Source: SHLQ01 sp964517125 (GTDB lineage Bacteria; Actinomycetota; Acidimicrobiia; Acidimicrobiales; SHLQ01). From it: DNA of 39,956 nt. The position numbers and the translations under genes are program-made. This document shows, in pieces, positions 17,964-25,734 of the stretch (positions are counted from its first letter, which is position 1; the number at the start of each line of letters is the position of its first letter). Where the stretch lies: the NCBI GenBank assembly GCA_964517125.1, contig CAZFBD010000043.1, positions 1 to 39,956 of the forward strand. The letters are read 5' to 3'. The notes beneath the pieces were generated by a model that was given only the letters and a program-made list of their open reading frames with translations, was not told where the DNA came from and searched no databases.

Positions 17964-18482
17964 CTACAGGTAGGTGCCGGGCCGCGACGCAGCGTCGATG
18001 GGTTCCTGGGGAGCGCCAGCGGGTGCTCCAGGAGCTCCGGGCGCCGCGGGACGTGCGCCCGGGGTGCCAGCCTGGAGCTGCTGGAGCTGCTGCATGGCCG
18101 CAGACTGCTGTGCCATCGCCATCGCCTGGAATCCCTGGTGCAGTCCCTGCAGCCAGCCAACCAACTGCGCCTGTGCGATGCGCAGCTCGCCTTCGGATGG
18201 GACGTCGTCGCCGCAGTCGATGCAGAGCTGGAACTCGCGGAGTTCTTCCAGAAGGTCCTTGGAGATCGTGTCTTCCAGCGCCTCCATGGTCTCCCCGTGA
18301 ATCTTCGCAAGAAGGGTGCGGCCGGCCTCGTCGAGCGGGGCTTCTCGAGCCTCGGACATGAGCGACTGGGTCATGGTGCCGAGCCGAATGAGTTTCGCCG
18401 CATCGGTGATGGTGGCGGTTGGTTCCTCGACGGGCGCCGGAGTCATGTCGGGGGCAGCGGCTGGGGGCATCTGATCGCTCAT
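17964..18482 (-). CDS. bpa: Bacterial proteasome activator Bpa (DUF2587)
   Basis: 172-residue homologue of mycobacterial Bpa, an ATP-independent ring-shaped activator that docks on the 20S proteasome and opens its gate. The helical core matches well: KLIRLGTMTQSLMSEAREAPLDEAGR, TMEALEDTISKDLLEELREF, VPSEGELRIAQAQLVGWLQGL and QGFQAMAMAQQSAAMQQLQQL. A Pro/Ala/Gly-rich flexible tail ends in RPGTYL, the counterpart of the C-terminal GQYL docking motif (penultimate Tyr kept). Where the known protein has a short acidic loop, this one carries QLCIDCGDD, an added CxxC. ATG 18482 has AAAGGA 8 nt upstream. No proteasome subunit gene lies nearby. Confidence 0.92.
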   Translation of the reverse strand: MSDQMPPAAAPDMTPAPVEEPTATITDAAKLIRLGTMTQSLMSEAREAPLDEAGRTLLAKIHGETMEALEDTISKDLLEELREFQLCIDCGDDVPSEGELRIAQAQLVGWLQGLHQGFQAMAMAQQSAAMQQLQQLQAGTPGARPAAPGAPGAPAGAPQEPIDAASRPGTYL

Positions 18483-18510
18483 GGGAGTCATCCTTTGGGG
18501 TTCTTCGCCA

Positions 18511-18516
18511 AGGATA
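18511..18516 (-). promoter_or_regulatory. Candidate -10 box for bpa
   Basis: TATCCT on the minus strand, 28 nt before ATG 18482. With a start about 7 nt downstream, it would give a leader of roughly 22 nt carrying the AAAGGA ribosome site. Confidence 0.4.
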
Positions 18517-18573
18517 TGCCCAGCGCAGGCACGGTGACCATCGGTCGCGCGAAGGTTTTCCGGTCGGATGACC

Positions 18574-18579
18574 GATAGT
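18574..18579 (+). promoter_or_regulatory. Candidate -10 box for lipoprotein 18586
   Basis: GATAGT, an imperfect TANNNT, ends 6 nt before ATG 18586. It supports that ATG over the in-frame ATG at 18568, which lies upstream of the box. Confidence 0.35.
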
Positions 18580-18585
18580 GGTGTG

Positions 18586-19917
18586 ATGCATTCGCTGCGG
18601 AGCCTTCTCCTCCTTGGGTTCTTGTCGTTCACCGCATGCTCAGCGCGTGAAGAACCATCGCTCACGAACGTCGTCGATCCCGTCGATTCGACGAGCACAA
18701 GCGAGGCTCCCGCGGCTCGGCTGGCTCTCGAGCCCGGCGACGATGCCGCCGAACTCGGCGAACAACAGGCTGTGGTGGAGGGCGTGGAGGACGCACCGGC
18801 TGAAGCACTGGCATCGACCGAGGGGATCGAGTCGCCAGCGCCGGTCGACGCATCGGACGAATCCGACGAACCGGTGGAGCAGGTGGCCGGTTCGTTCGAG
18901 ACACTCGTGAACGAACTTGTCGGCTTCGTGGAACGCGAACGTGGGCACCGGTTCGATGAACCGCCAGTTGTGACCCGGCTCGATGACCAGGCGTTCGCTG
19001 CGGTCGTGGCGGCCCGGACGGCGAGTGACGCCGAACGGTTCCGGGAAGAGTTCGATTCGTACACGTTGGTGTACCGGGCACTGGGAATTCTCGCCCCGGA
19101 CCAGGACCTGGCAGGGGTCTGGGAATCGTTCGGGGACGCGGGTATCACCGCGATCTACGATCCCGACACCGGGCAGATTTCGGTTCGCGACGACGACGCC
19201 TCACCACTGCTCCGCACGTCGCTCATCTTCGAACTCACTCGGGCGCTCGATGACCAGGAATTTGGAATCGGGCGCCTCGATGCGTCGTCGGCAGACACCG
19301 AGGTGGAGTGGAGCCGCGCAGCGCTCGTGCACGGCAGTGCTGCGGAGATCACGAACCGATACCGGGCATCGATGACCGCCGACGATCTGGCCGAGGAACA
19401 ACGCGAGCTCGACGGCCGCCCCAGGAACGTCTCGCTGTCCGTGTTCACGAACTCCTTCCTGGAGCTGCAGTTCGGCCGGCAGTTCGTGGGTGAAGCTTCG
19501 GTCGAACGACTCTGGGCACAGGGCCAGCAGGCGGTCGATGCCGCATTGGCCAACCCACCCGCAACGAGCGAAGAACTCATTGAAGGCGTGGCTGCACCAG
19601 CGAATGCAGCGGTTGCCACACCACCCGCCGATGGCTCAGCATTCGCGTCGGGCGTCTGGGGGCAGGCCGGTTGGCTGGCACTGTTCACCGAACTGGAGGG
19701 TCCGGACGAGGCGCAGGCCGACTCCACAGGCTGGGGAGGCGATGCCTGGACCGCGTGGGAAGTGGGCACCGTTTCGTGTGTGCGACTTCACGTCGCCGCA
19801 GACACGCCAGAGGATCTGGACCGCTACGCCGAACTGATTCTGTTGTGGGCCGAGCTCGGCGACCGAGACGTGTTCTTCCCGACCGCTGACCTGATTCGGG
19901 TGACCGCCTGCGGATGA
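18586..19917 (+). CDS. Lipoprotein resembling a metallopeptidase but lacking the zinc motif
   Basis: 443-residue lipoprotein: signal peptide with lipobox SFTAC (Cys18), an acidic low-complexity spacer (about 20-100), and a helical domain. The segment YDPDTGQISVRDDD ... LIFELTRALDDQEF ... AALVHGSAAEITNRY strongly recalls secreted actinobacterial putative metallopeptidases that read HELTHALQDQHF and ALVEGDA at these places. Here both zinc-binding His are replaced (Phe215 and Arg219 in FELTR; codons TTC and CGG), so it cannot be a standard HExxH enzyme. It may have a scaffold or inhibitor role. The last third, with one Cys near each end, is unrecognised. It ends 1 bp before the convergent thioredoxin-like gene. 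Confidence 0.8.
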   Translation: MHSLRSLLLLGFLSFTACSAREEPSLTNVVDPVDSTSTSEAPAARLALEPGDDAAELGEQQAVVEGVEDAPAEALASTEGIESPAPVDASDESDEPVEQVAGSFETLVNELVGFVERERGHRFDEPPVVTRLDDQAFAAVVAARTASDAERFREEFDSYTLVYRALGILAPDQDLAGVWESFGDAGITAIYDPDTGQISVRDDDASPLLRTSLIFELTRALDDQEFGIGRLDASSADTEVEWSRAALVHGSAAEITNRYRASMTADDLAEEQRELDGRPRNVSLSVFTNSFLELQFGRQFVGEASVERLWAQGQQAVDAALANPPATSEELIEGVAAPANAAVATPPADGSAFASGVWGQAGWLALFTELEGPDEAQADSTGWGGDAWTAWEVGTVSCVRLHVAADTPEDLDRYAELILLWAELGDRDVFFPTADLIRVTACG

Positions 19918-19918
19918 C

Positions 19919-20425
19919 TCAGCTGAAGGTGGTGCCGGCGTACGGCGCAGGATCCTTCGGGCCGGGAATGGCCAGTGGAGTCCAACCCGTGAGGTCCGAC
20001 AGCGTGCCGGCAAGCGAACGCCATGCCTTCGGATCCCAGCCCTCGGTCGAGGCGGCAATGGAGCCGTCCTGCTTCACGAGCGTGAGGGCAGGAAGCGTGG
20101 TGAGCCCGAGCGCCTTGGCGGCGGTGTAGTCGGGATCGGCGAACGACAGGTAGTCGTCGGCGTACGGGCCGAGGAACTGCTTTGCGCCTTCGACCGGGGC
20201 CGTCGCCATCCACACCACGCGGACATCGGAGTCCTTGTAGTGGTGGAAGATGCGATGCATCGTGTCGAGCAGCCAGGAGCTCTCGTGGGTGTACGGGTCG
20301 ATCGTGCCAACCAACATGGGGAAGGTGGTCAACCAGTCGCTGAAGGGACGAGCGTCGCCGTTCAGGGGGGTGAGTTCGGGGTCTCCGTCGAGTGCAGCCA
20401 CGGCGGAAACGGTAGCCGAATCCAC
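19919..20425 (-). CDS. Thioredoxin-like protein without CxxC, hypothetical
   Basis: 168 residues from GTG 20425. The order of elements resembles a thioredoxin fold: a strand after DWLTTFPMLVGTIDPYTHESSW, a helix LLDTMHRIFHHY, strand VRVVWMATA, FADPDYTAAKALG, the likely cis-Pro in LTTLPALTLVKQDGS, then WDPKAWRSLAGTL. There is no CxxC, so no classic redox role. The start is a choice: the open frame continues upstream into the assembly gap, but VDSATVSAVAAL looks like a natural N-terminus. Function unknown. Confidence 0.72.
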   Translation of the reverse strand: MDSATVSAVAALDGDPELTPLNGDARPFSDWLTTFPMLVGTIDPYTHESSWLLDTMHRIFHHYKDSDVRVVWMATAPVEGAKQFLGPYADDYLSFADPDYTAAKALGLTTLPALTLVKQDGSIAASTEGWDPKAWRSLAGTLSDLTGWTPLAIPGPKDPAPYAGTTFS

Positions 20426-20491
20426 CCCCAACCGCACTCCATGGGCGTAGCGGATTTTGAAACTGATGATGTCCGCATGCCCATGGACTGT

Positions 20492-20591
20492 NNNNNNNNN
20501 NNNNNNNNNNNNNNNNNNNNNNNNNNNNNNNNNNNNNNNNNNNNNNNNNNNNNNNNNNNNNNNNNNNNNNNNNNNNNNNNNNNNNNNNNNN
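20492..20591. other. Assembly gap (100 N)
   Basis: Exactly 100 N, the conventional filler for a gap of unknown size. Identical 51-bp flanks suggest the two contigs overlap and nothing is missing. Confidence 0.97.
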
Positions 20592-20700
20592 ATGGGCGTA
20601 GCGGATTTTGAAACTGATGATGTCCGCATGCCCATGGACTGTTTCCCGCTCTTGCCCTTCGGGCGGGCCGCTTGGGCCCTGGATGGGCGGCGAGATTTGT

Positions 20701-20706
20701 TACTGT
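20701..20706 (+). promoter_or_regulatory. Candidate -10 box for leaderless gene 20713
   Basis: TACTGT (TANNNT) ends 6 nt before GTG 20713 and supports that start. Confidence 0.5.
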
Positions 20707-20712
20707 CGGCTT

Positions 20713-21318
20713 GTGCATCCGATTGAGCGTCTTCGGTACGTGGCCAGGGCCGGGTCCGCGCCCGACCACATGCTGGTGGCCGAGGCCATGCCCGCCTTCA
20801 GCGCATTCGCCCGGAACCCCGGAGCGATGTTGGTGGCCCTACGTCAGCTCATTCAGCGGCAGCCCATGTCCGCTGGCCTGCTGACCATGGGAGCTCGCGT
20901 GCTCACGTCTCTCGAGCCGATCGAGGCCGGCTGGGAATTCGCCGATCAACTCGCCTCCGACCCGAGCGGCGACTACGCCGACGAGATGGCGCGGGAAGAA
21001 GCCGGTGGTATCGAACTGATCGAGTCCATTGCGTCCGGGCCCGACGGCTTCCTGTGTCCGCCCGGTTCAGCATCGTGGATTGCCGAAGGCCGAGCTGCAG
21101 GCCGCACCATTGTGGTGCTGACGCCGTTGGGAACGCGGTTGCCTCGGCTGTTGTGGCAGGGGTGGCTGGAGCGGAACGGCGAACCGTCCGACGTGCGCCC
21201 GTTCAACGATCTCATTCCGCGGGACGATGTCGAAGAGATCATCGGCCCCGATGGTGTTCAGCCGGTTGCTGCGTGGTGCCCCGACTCGGCCGACGTTGCG
21301 GAGCTTGCGTCGTTCTGA
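20713..21318 (+). CDS. Conserved hypothetical protein
   Basis: 201-residue soluble protein. The N-terminal half is helical (VHPIERLRYVARAGSAPD, LRQLIQRQPMSAGLLTMGAR). The second half shows alternating strands and helices (AGRTIVVLTPLGTRLP, NDLIPRDDVEEIIGPDGVQP, AAWCPDSADVAELASF) that loosely recall a Rossmann-like or eIF-2B-like fold; that is only an impression. GTG 20713 is chosen because a TACTGT box lies exactly 6 nt upstream and the sequence before it is not protein-like. Its last 61 bp overlap the convergent aminotransferase gene. Confidence 0.72.
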   Translation: MHPIERLRYVARAGSAPDHMLVAEAMPAFSAFARNPGAMLVALRQLIQRQPMSAGLLTMGARVLTSLEPIEAGWEFADQLASDPSGDYADEMAREEAGGIELIESIASGPDGFLCPPGSASWIAEGRAAGRTIVVLTPLGTRLPRLLWQGWLERNGEPSDVRPFNDLIPRDDVEEIIGPDGVQPVAAWCPDSADVAELASF

Positions 21319-22529
21319 TCTTCCTCGACGTGCTCGGAGCGGACGTCGTCGAGATCCACGGTTTCTGCCATGGAGTCCACGTCGAGTGCACGCCGGAGCG
21401 CATCGATCACACGGCTCTGCTGATCGTGCGTCATGGAGCTGCCGCTCGGTAGACACAGTCCGCGCTGGTAGTGCCGTTCTGCGTTGCTTCCACCGTGAAT
21501 CTCGCTGTCTCGGTAGATCGTCTGCAGATGCATGGGCTTCCAGGCCGGCCGGGCTTCGATGCCTTCGTCGCCAAGCGATGAGCACACCTGGTGCGGGCTG
21601 GGATGCAGCTTCGGATCCAGACTGAGCACCGTGAGCCAGCCGTTGCCACGGCCAAAGCTGTTCTGGCTGGCAATGTGCACCCCGTCGATGTCGCCCAATT
21701 CCTCGACGTAGCGGGCGTGCAGTTCGCGGGTGCGGCCGATCATGTCATCGAGACGGTCGAGCTGCGCGCGGCCAATGGCAGCGAGCACGTTCGACATGCG
21801 GTACGCGTAGCCGAGCTCGTCATGTTCGAAATGCAGGGCTTCGGTTCGGGCCTGCGTGGCCAGGTGCCGAGCCCGGTCGATGAACGGCTTGGGCCCGACC
21901 AGGGCGCCACCGCCACCGGTGGTCACCATCTTGTTGCCGTTGAAGCTGAAGACGCCGAGGTCTCCCAGGCTTCCTGCAGGGCGTCCTCTGTACGAGGCTC
22001 CCAGCGCTTCGGCGGCGTCTTCGATCATTGGGATGTCGTGGTGGTCGCAGACTTCGCGGATGGCGTCGTAGTCGGCACAGTTGCCGTAGAGATCGACGGT
22101 CATGACCGCTGCGGGGGTGCGTCCCGCCGACACGAGGGAGTCGAGGGCCTCGGCCAGCAGGGTCGGGTCCATGTTGCCGCTGTGGGCATCGGAGTCGATG
22201 AAGTACGGCACGGCGCCGCAGTACCGGACCGCGTTGGCCGACGCCACGAACGTGAGTGTTGGGACGACGACGGTGTCGCCGCGGACAACGCCCATGACCC
22301 GGAGTCCCAGGTGTAGGGCAGCGGTTCCGCTCGTGACCGCAAGCGCAGCCTCGGTTCCGGCTCGTTCGGCGATCGCCTCTTCGAATTCGGCGAGGGCTGG
22401 GCCGGTCGGTGCGATCCAATTCGAGTCGAACGCAGACAGCAGTGCATCGCGTTCGTGGTTCGTCATGTGCGGCGGGGAAAGGTGAATCCGCTCGTGCTGC
22501 GGCTCGTCACCCGTCATGTTGTGGTCCAT
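21258..22529 (-). CDS. DegT/DnrJ/EryC1/StrS family sugar aminotransferase
   Basis: 423-residue PLP-dependent aminotransferase of the family that makes 3- or 4-amino sugars on nucleotide-activated precursors for glycans. Visible: IHLSPPHMTNHERDAL, GTEAALAVTSGTAALHLGL (PLP phosphate contacts), VPTLTFVASANAVRYCGAVP, PMIEDAAEALGASYRG with the PLP-pairing Asp, the Schiff-base Lys in FSFNGNKMVTTGGGGAL, and YRMSNVLAAIGRAQLDRLD. An acidic Ser/Ala-rich tail after about residue 395 extends past the usual end and covers the 61-bp overlap with the convergent gene. AAGGA lies near the ATG. It may supply an amino sugar to the polysaccharide locus that begins 2 kb to the right. Confidence 0.92.
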   Translation of the reverse strand: MDHNMTGDEPQHERIHLSPPHMTNHERDALLSAFDSNWIAPTGPALAEFEEAIAERAGTEAALAVTSGTAALHLGLRVMGVVRGDTVVVPTLTFVASANAVRYCGAVPYFIDSDAHSGNMDPTLLAEALDSLVSAGRTPAAVMTVDLYGNCADYDAIREVCDHHDIPMIEDAAEALGASYRGRPAGSLGDLGVFSFNGNKMVTTGGGGALVGPKPFIDRARHLATQARTEALHFEHDELGYAYRMSNVLAAIGRAQLDRLDDMIGRTRELHARYVEELGDIDGVHIASQNSFGRGNGWLTVLSLDPKLHPSPHQVCSSLGDEGIEARPAWKPMHLQTIYRDSEIHGGSNAERHYQRGLCLPSGSSMTHDQQSRVIDALRRALDVDSMAETVDLDDVRSEHVEEDQNDASSATSAESGHHAATG

Positions 22530-22615
22530 CCCGGCGTCCTTCGGAGTTCTGGGTCGTGCGGCCCCTTGGCGGCAGGCCTTTGGACCTATCGGCAGGTCCG
22601 AGCAAGAGTGGAGTC

Positions 22616-23500
22616 GTGTGGTACAACACCTTCGTGCAGTCGGCAGCGGACGAAGAACTGGTGCAGGGCGTGCGGCGCTGGTGGTCCGAACATGCCCGCG
22701 ATCTGCCGTGGCGGCACACCCGCGATCCTTGGCACATTCTGGTCAGCGAGACCATGGCGCAGCAGACGCAGGTGGCCCGCGTGATCCCCAAGTGGCATGC
22801 GTTCCTGGAGCGCTTCCCGACGGCATCGGCGGCTGCGTCAGCTGGTCCGGGGGCAATCGTGGAGATGTGGGATGGGCTTGGCTACAACCGCCGGGCCGTT
22901 CAGCTGCATGCCTGCGCAGTGGCGCTTGTGGACGAACACGATGGTGTCCCGCCAGCCGATCTCGATGCGCTGCTGAGACTTCCGGGTGTGGGGCCGTACA
23001 CGGCCCGGGCGATCCTGGCGTTCGCGTTTGAATCCGACGTTGGCGTGCTCGATACCAACGTCGGTCGGGTACTGGCTCGATGGGCCGACGCCCCCTTTGC
23101 CCCTCGAGCGGCGCAGGACCGGGCCGACGTCCTTGTCCCGCCCGGAGCCGGTTGGGAATGGAATCAGGCCCTGCTCGACTTTGGAGCCACCGTGTGCACC
23201 AAGCGCTCGCCTGCGTGCGACGAGTGCCCGGTGAAGCCGTGGTGCGCGTGGACGGGCCAGGGGCCGGACCCGGCCGTCGGCTCCGCGGCTGTGAGTGGGG
23301 GACAGTCGAAGTTCGAAGGTTCAGACCGTCAGGGCCGCGGACGCCTGGTGCATGCGTTGCGCTCCGGAACGGTCGCCGACGCCGAACTCGCGGATGTCAT
23401 GGGATGGCCCGACGACGTTCCCCGCGCCCGCCGGGTCGCCCGCACGTTGCGGCAAGATCGGCTCGCTGTTCTCACGGGCGGCGTCTGGTCACTACCCTGA
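22616..23500 (+). CDS. mutY: A/G-specific adenine glycosylase MutY
   Basis: 294-residue base-excision-repair enzyme that removes adenine mispaired with 8-oxoguanine. The HhH-GPD core has LPWRHTRDPWHILVSETMAQ with the catalytic Glu in SETMAQQTQV, the helix-hairpin-helix LLRLPGVGPYTARAIL, and the catalytic Asp in VLDTNVGRVL. The [4Fe-4S] loop has spacing C-x6-C-x2-C-x5-C (CTKRSPACDECPVKPWC). The NUDIX-like C-terminal domain of E. coli MutY is absent; instead there is a short winged-helix-like end (RGRLVHALRSGTVADAELAD), as in other actinobacteria. GTG 22616 is the likely start; GTG 22631 is possible. Confidence 0.93.
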   Translation: MWYNTFVQSAADEELVQGVRRWWSEHARDLPWRHTRDPWHILVSETMAQQTQVARVIPKWHAFLERFPTASAAASAGPGAIVEMWDGLGYNRRAVQLHACAVALVDEHDGVPPADLDALLRLPGVGPYTARAILAFAFESDVGVLDTNVGRVLARWADAPFAPRAAQDRADVLVPPGAGWEWNQALLDFGATVCTKRSPACDECPVKPWCAWTGQGPDPAVGSAAVSGGQSKFEGSDRQGRGRLVHALRSGTVADAELADVMGWPDDVPRARRVARTLRQDRLAVLTGGVWSLP

Positions 23501-23506
23501 CCACTG

Positions 23507-23537
23507 ACGGTGAAAGTGGTCACACGAATTTCACCGT
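23507..23537. promoter_or_regulatory. Inverted repeat downstream of mutY
   Basis: ACGGTGAAA and TTTCACCGT are perfect 9-bp arms separated by 13 nt, 7 bp after the mutY stop and 69 bp before the next gene. Either an operator for the hydrolase gene (two half-sites about two helical turns apart, centre to centre) or a terminator stem without a T-run. Confidence 0.4.
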
Positions 23538-23605
23538 GAGGCAACTTGGCTCTAACGTCGAGCTAGCGGAATTGGGAGAGTCACGTCGCACTGCGGCGGG
23601 AGAGG

Positions 23606-24442
23606 GTGGCAGTGCCTGCGGGAGTATCGGTCTCGTTCTATGGCGTGCGTGGTTCCACACCATGCTCCTGTCCAGAGATGAGTCGTGTTGGGGGCAACAC
23701 CTCCTGCGTGGTCATCCAGAGAGACGGCGAAGCCCCCATCATCTGCGACATCGGCACCGGGCTGCGGTTCTACGGGCTCGACCTCGACGCCGACCTGTTC
23801 AACGGCACCATCCTCGTCAGCCACCTCCACTGGGATCACGTGCAGGGCCTGCCGTTCTTCCCGCAGCTTCTTCGTCCGGGTTCGAAGGCCACCGTCTACG
23901 GCCCACCCGAGGCCGATCAGTCCTTCGGTGAAGCGTTCTCCGGTCTCGTGCGGCCGCCTTACTTCCCGGTCACGCTCGACACCTTCGGCGGCGATGTCGA
24001 CTTCGTCGATGTCCACGACACCACGTTCTCGGTCGGCTCAGCCACCGTCACGGCTCGTCCGGTTCCGCACGCTGGTCGTACCAACGGCTACCGCATCGAA
24101 TGGCCCGACTTCACCGTTGCGTACATCCCCGATCACCAGGAGCCGGTCGACGGCACGTCGGTCGCCGACTCGGTCCTCGATCTTGCTGCCGACGCCGACC
24201 TGCTCATCCATGACGCACAGTTCACCCCAGAGCTTCTCGCCGCTCGGGTCGACTGGGGGCACTGCACGACTCGCTACGCATGCACGGTCGCCGAGAAGTC
24301 AGGCGCCAAGCAGATTGCGTTGTTCCACCACGATCCACTGCATGACGACGACATGGTCGATGCCCTCGAAGCCGAGGCGCAGCAATGGGACCTGGGCGTG
24401 AAGGTGTTTGCCGCTCACGAGCGGATGGTGCTGAACTACTGA
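23606..24442 (+). CDS. Metallo-beta-lactamase-fold hydrolase
   Basis: 278-residue MBL-fold hydrolase of the Lactamase_B_2/PhnP-like group. Order of motifs: FYGVRGSTPCSCPEMSRVGG near 11-30, then NTSCVV, the zinc motif HxHxDH in SHLHWDHVQGLPFF, a further His in ARPVPHAGRTNGYRIE, the bridging Asp in YIPDHQ, and a late LLIHDAQFT ... WGHCTTRYACTVAEKSGAKQ ... LFHHDPLHDDD. All metal ligands appear present, so it is probably an active phosphodiesterase or similar; the substrate cannot be read from sequence. GTG 23606 and GTG 23612 are both possible; GGGAGAGG upstream serves either. The stop lies inside a palindrome shared with the convergent gene. Confidence 0.9.
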   Translation: MAVPAGVSVSFYGVRGSTPCSCPEMSRVGGNTSCVVIQRDGEAPIICDIGTGLRFYGLDLDADLFNGTILVSHLHWDHVQGLPFFPQLLRPGSKATVYGPPEADQSFGEAFSGLVRPPYFPVTLDTFGGDVDFVDVHDTTFSVGSATVTARPVPHAGRTNGYRIEWPDFTVAYIPDHQEPVDGTSVADSVLDLAADADLLIHDAQFTPELLAARVDWGHCTTRYACTVAEKSGAKQIALFHHDPLHDDDMVDALEAEAQQWDLGVKVFAAHERMVLNY

Positions 24443-24453
24443 CCGTTGGTCAG
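24439..24453. terminator. Palindrome containing both convergent stop codons
   Basis: CTGACC-GTT-GGTCAG: perfect 6-bp arms with a 3-nt loop. The TGA of the MBL-fold gene and the TGA of the convergent glycosyltransferase each lie in one arm. Possibly a minimal bidirectional terminator; no T-run. Confidence 0.35.
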
Positions 24454-25616
24454 CGTCGCTGGCGGGCTTCCCGTGCAGCGAGGTACGCCTTCTCGTGCAC
24501 CTTGGCCGTGACCGGCGGTGCGTAGCGGCCATCGAGTTCCACGGCCAGGTCCTTGGCCCCGAACTGCTCTTCTTCAAGGTTTTCGCCAACCAGCGTGAAC
24601 AGCTCGGCGAGGTGGTCCACGTTGCCAGTCGGGTACAGGCGCCGGCCGTTCTCTCCGGCGTCTTCGGTGTTGAGAATCTCGCAGTGTGGCGAGATGTCGC
24701 TGGCGATGATGGGCAGTGATGCCCGACCAGCCTCGATGAGGGCGGTGGGCAGCCCTTCCAGGTGCGAACTGGTCACGAACGCTCCGGCGTTGGTGAGCAT
24801 TTCGGCGAGCTCGGCTCCGTACAACGGACCGGTGAAGATGATGCGATCGTTGCCAACGGCGAGTTCCCGCAGATGCGACACGTAGTCCTCGGTGCCGGCG
24901 GCGCCGCCGACGATGACCAATGGCAGGTCGGTGTGGGCCTTTGCGTAGGCGTCGATGAGTTCGTGTGGTGCCTTCTCCGGGACCAGACGACCGACTGACA
25001 CGTAGTACCCCTGTGGCGAAACGCCGAACCGATCCAGCGTGCCGCCGGGGGCGACTGCCTCGATGGCATGGGTGGAGTTCGGAACGACGGTGGTCGCCCG
25101 GCTGAACTCCTGGGCGTATTCGTCGGCGAGGGTCTGCGAGACCACGAGGGTGGAGTGTGGAACACGGGCGCTGACTGTCGCAGCGAACCGGAGAATTGCT
25201 CGGGCACCGCGGCCCCACTTGTCACGCTTGTCATCGCGGCCGTGCACGGTGACGAGCACCGTGGACCGGGTGAAGATGCGGGCGACGATGGTCATGAGGC
25301 CCGGACCGAGAGCATGGAAGTGCAGAATGTCGAAGTGTCGGCCGACAGCCCAGATGGTGGCACGAAGCGCGTGGATCATGGCGCCGATTCCCGGCGAGCT
25401 GGCTGCCGGAAGGTAGACCAGGCGCACACCATCGATCATTGGCGGGTGCGAGTCGTAGTCTTCGGAGCGACAAAAGACGGTGACTTCGTGACCACGAGCG
25501 ACCAGCTGGCGAGCCAGCACGTCGACCACGGTTTCGACACCGCCATAGTTGGCCGGCATGCCGCGCGTTCCGATCATGGCGATCCGGAGACTGTCAGATT
25601 TGCGTCGTCTGTTCAT
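24450..25616 (-). CDS. Glycosyltransferase family 4 (GT-B)
   Basis: 388-residue retaining GT-B glycosyltransferase, cytosolic face. The N-terminal half starts with the DUF1972-type signature RIAMIGTRGMPANYGGVETV and has ILHFHALGPGL and LVTVHGRDDKRDKWG. The C-terminal donor-binding half has YYVSVGRLVPEKAPHELIDA, LVIVGGAAGTEDYV, IIFTGPLYGAELAEML and the E-x7-E-like SSHLEGLPTALIEAGRASLP. Such enzymes add one sugar to a growing lipid-linked glycan; donor unknown. ATG 25616 has AGAGGA about 12 nt upstream. It is the last gene of the polysaccharide locus in transcription order. Confidence 0.92.
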   Translation of the reverse strand: MNRRRKSDSLRIAMIGTRGMPANYGGVETVVDVLARQLVARGHEVTVFCRSEDYDSHPPMIDGVRLVYLPAASSPGIGAMIHALRATIWAVGRHFDILHFHALGPGLMTIVARIFTRSTVLVTVHGRDDKRDKWGRGARAILRFAATVSARVPHSTLVVSQTLADEYAQEFSRATTVVPNSTHAIEAVAPGGTLDRFGVSPQGYYVSVGRLVPEKAPHELIDAYAKAHTDLPLVIVGGAAGTEDYVSHLRELAVGNDRIIFTGPLYGAELAEMLTNAGAFVTSSHLEGLPTALIEAGRASLPIIASDISPHCEILNTEDAGENGRRLYPTGNVDHLAELFTLVGENLEEEQFGAKDLAVELDGRYAPPVTAKVHEKAYLAAREARQRR

Positions 25617-25734
25617 GAGTTTCTGATTCCTCTTGCCACGCAGAACCAACGGTATGTGGCTCCTGGAGGAGGCGACAGAGGCCGATTGGATCACGTTGAG
25701 TGCTTCTGTACTCATCGGTCTGTGCCCGATCTGC

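Larger units (their letters stand above)
20426..20712. other. Intergenic stretch holding the first assembly gap
   Basis: 287 positions, 100 of them N. The 51 bp left of the gap (20441-20491) are identical to the 51 bp right of it (20592-20642). If the contig ends simply overlap, the true intergenic distance is about 136 bp. No gene is evident apart from the TACTGT box before GTG 20713. Confidence 0.8.

Noticed and set aside
20362..20769. Frames that read through the first run of N
   Set aside because: They depend on the arbitrary 100-N length and join duplicated contig ends.
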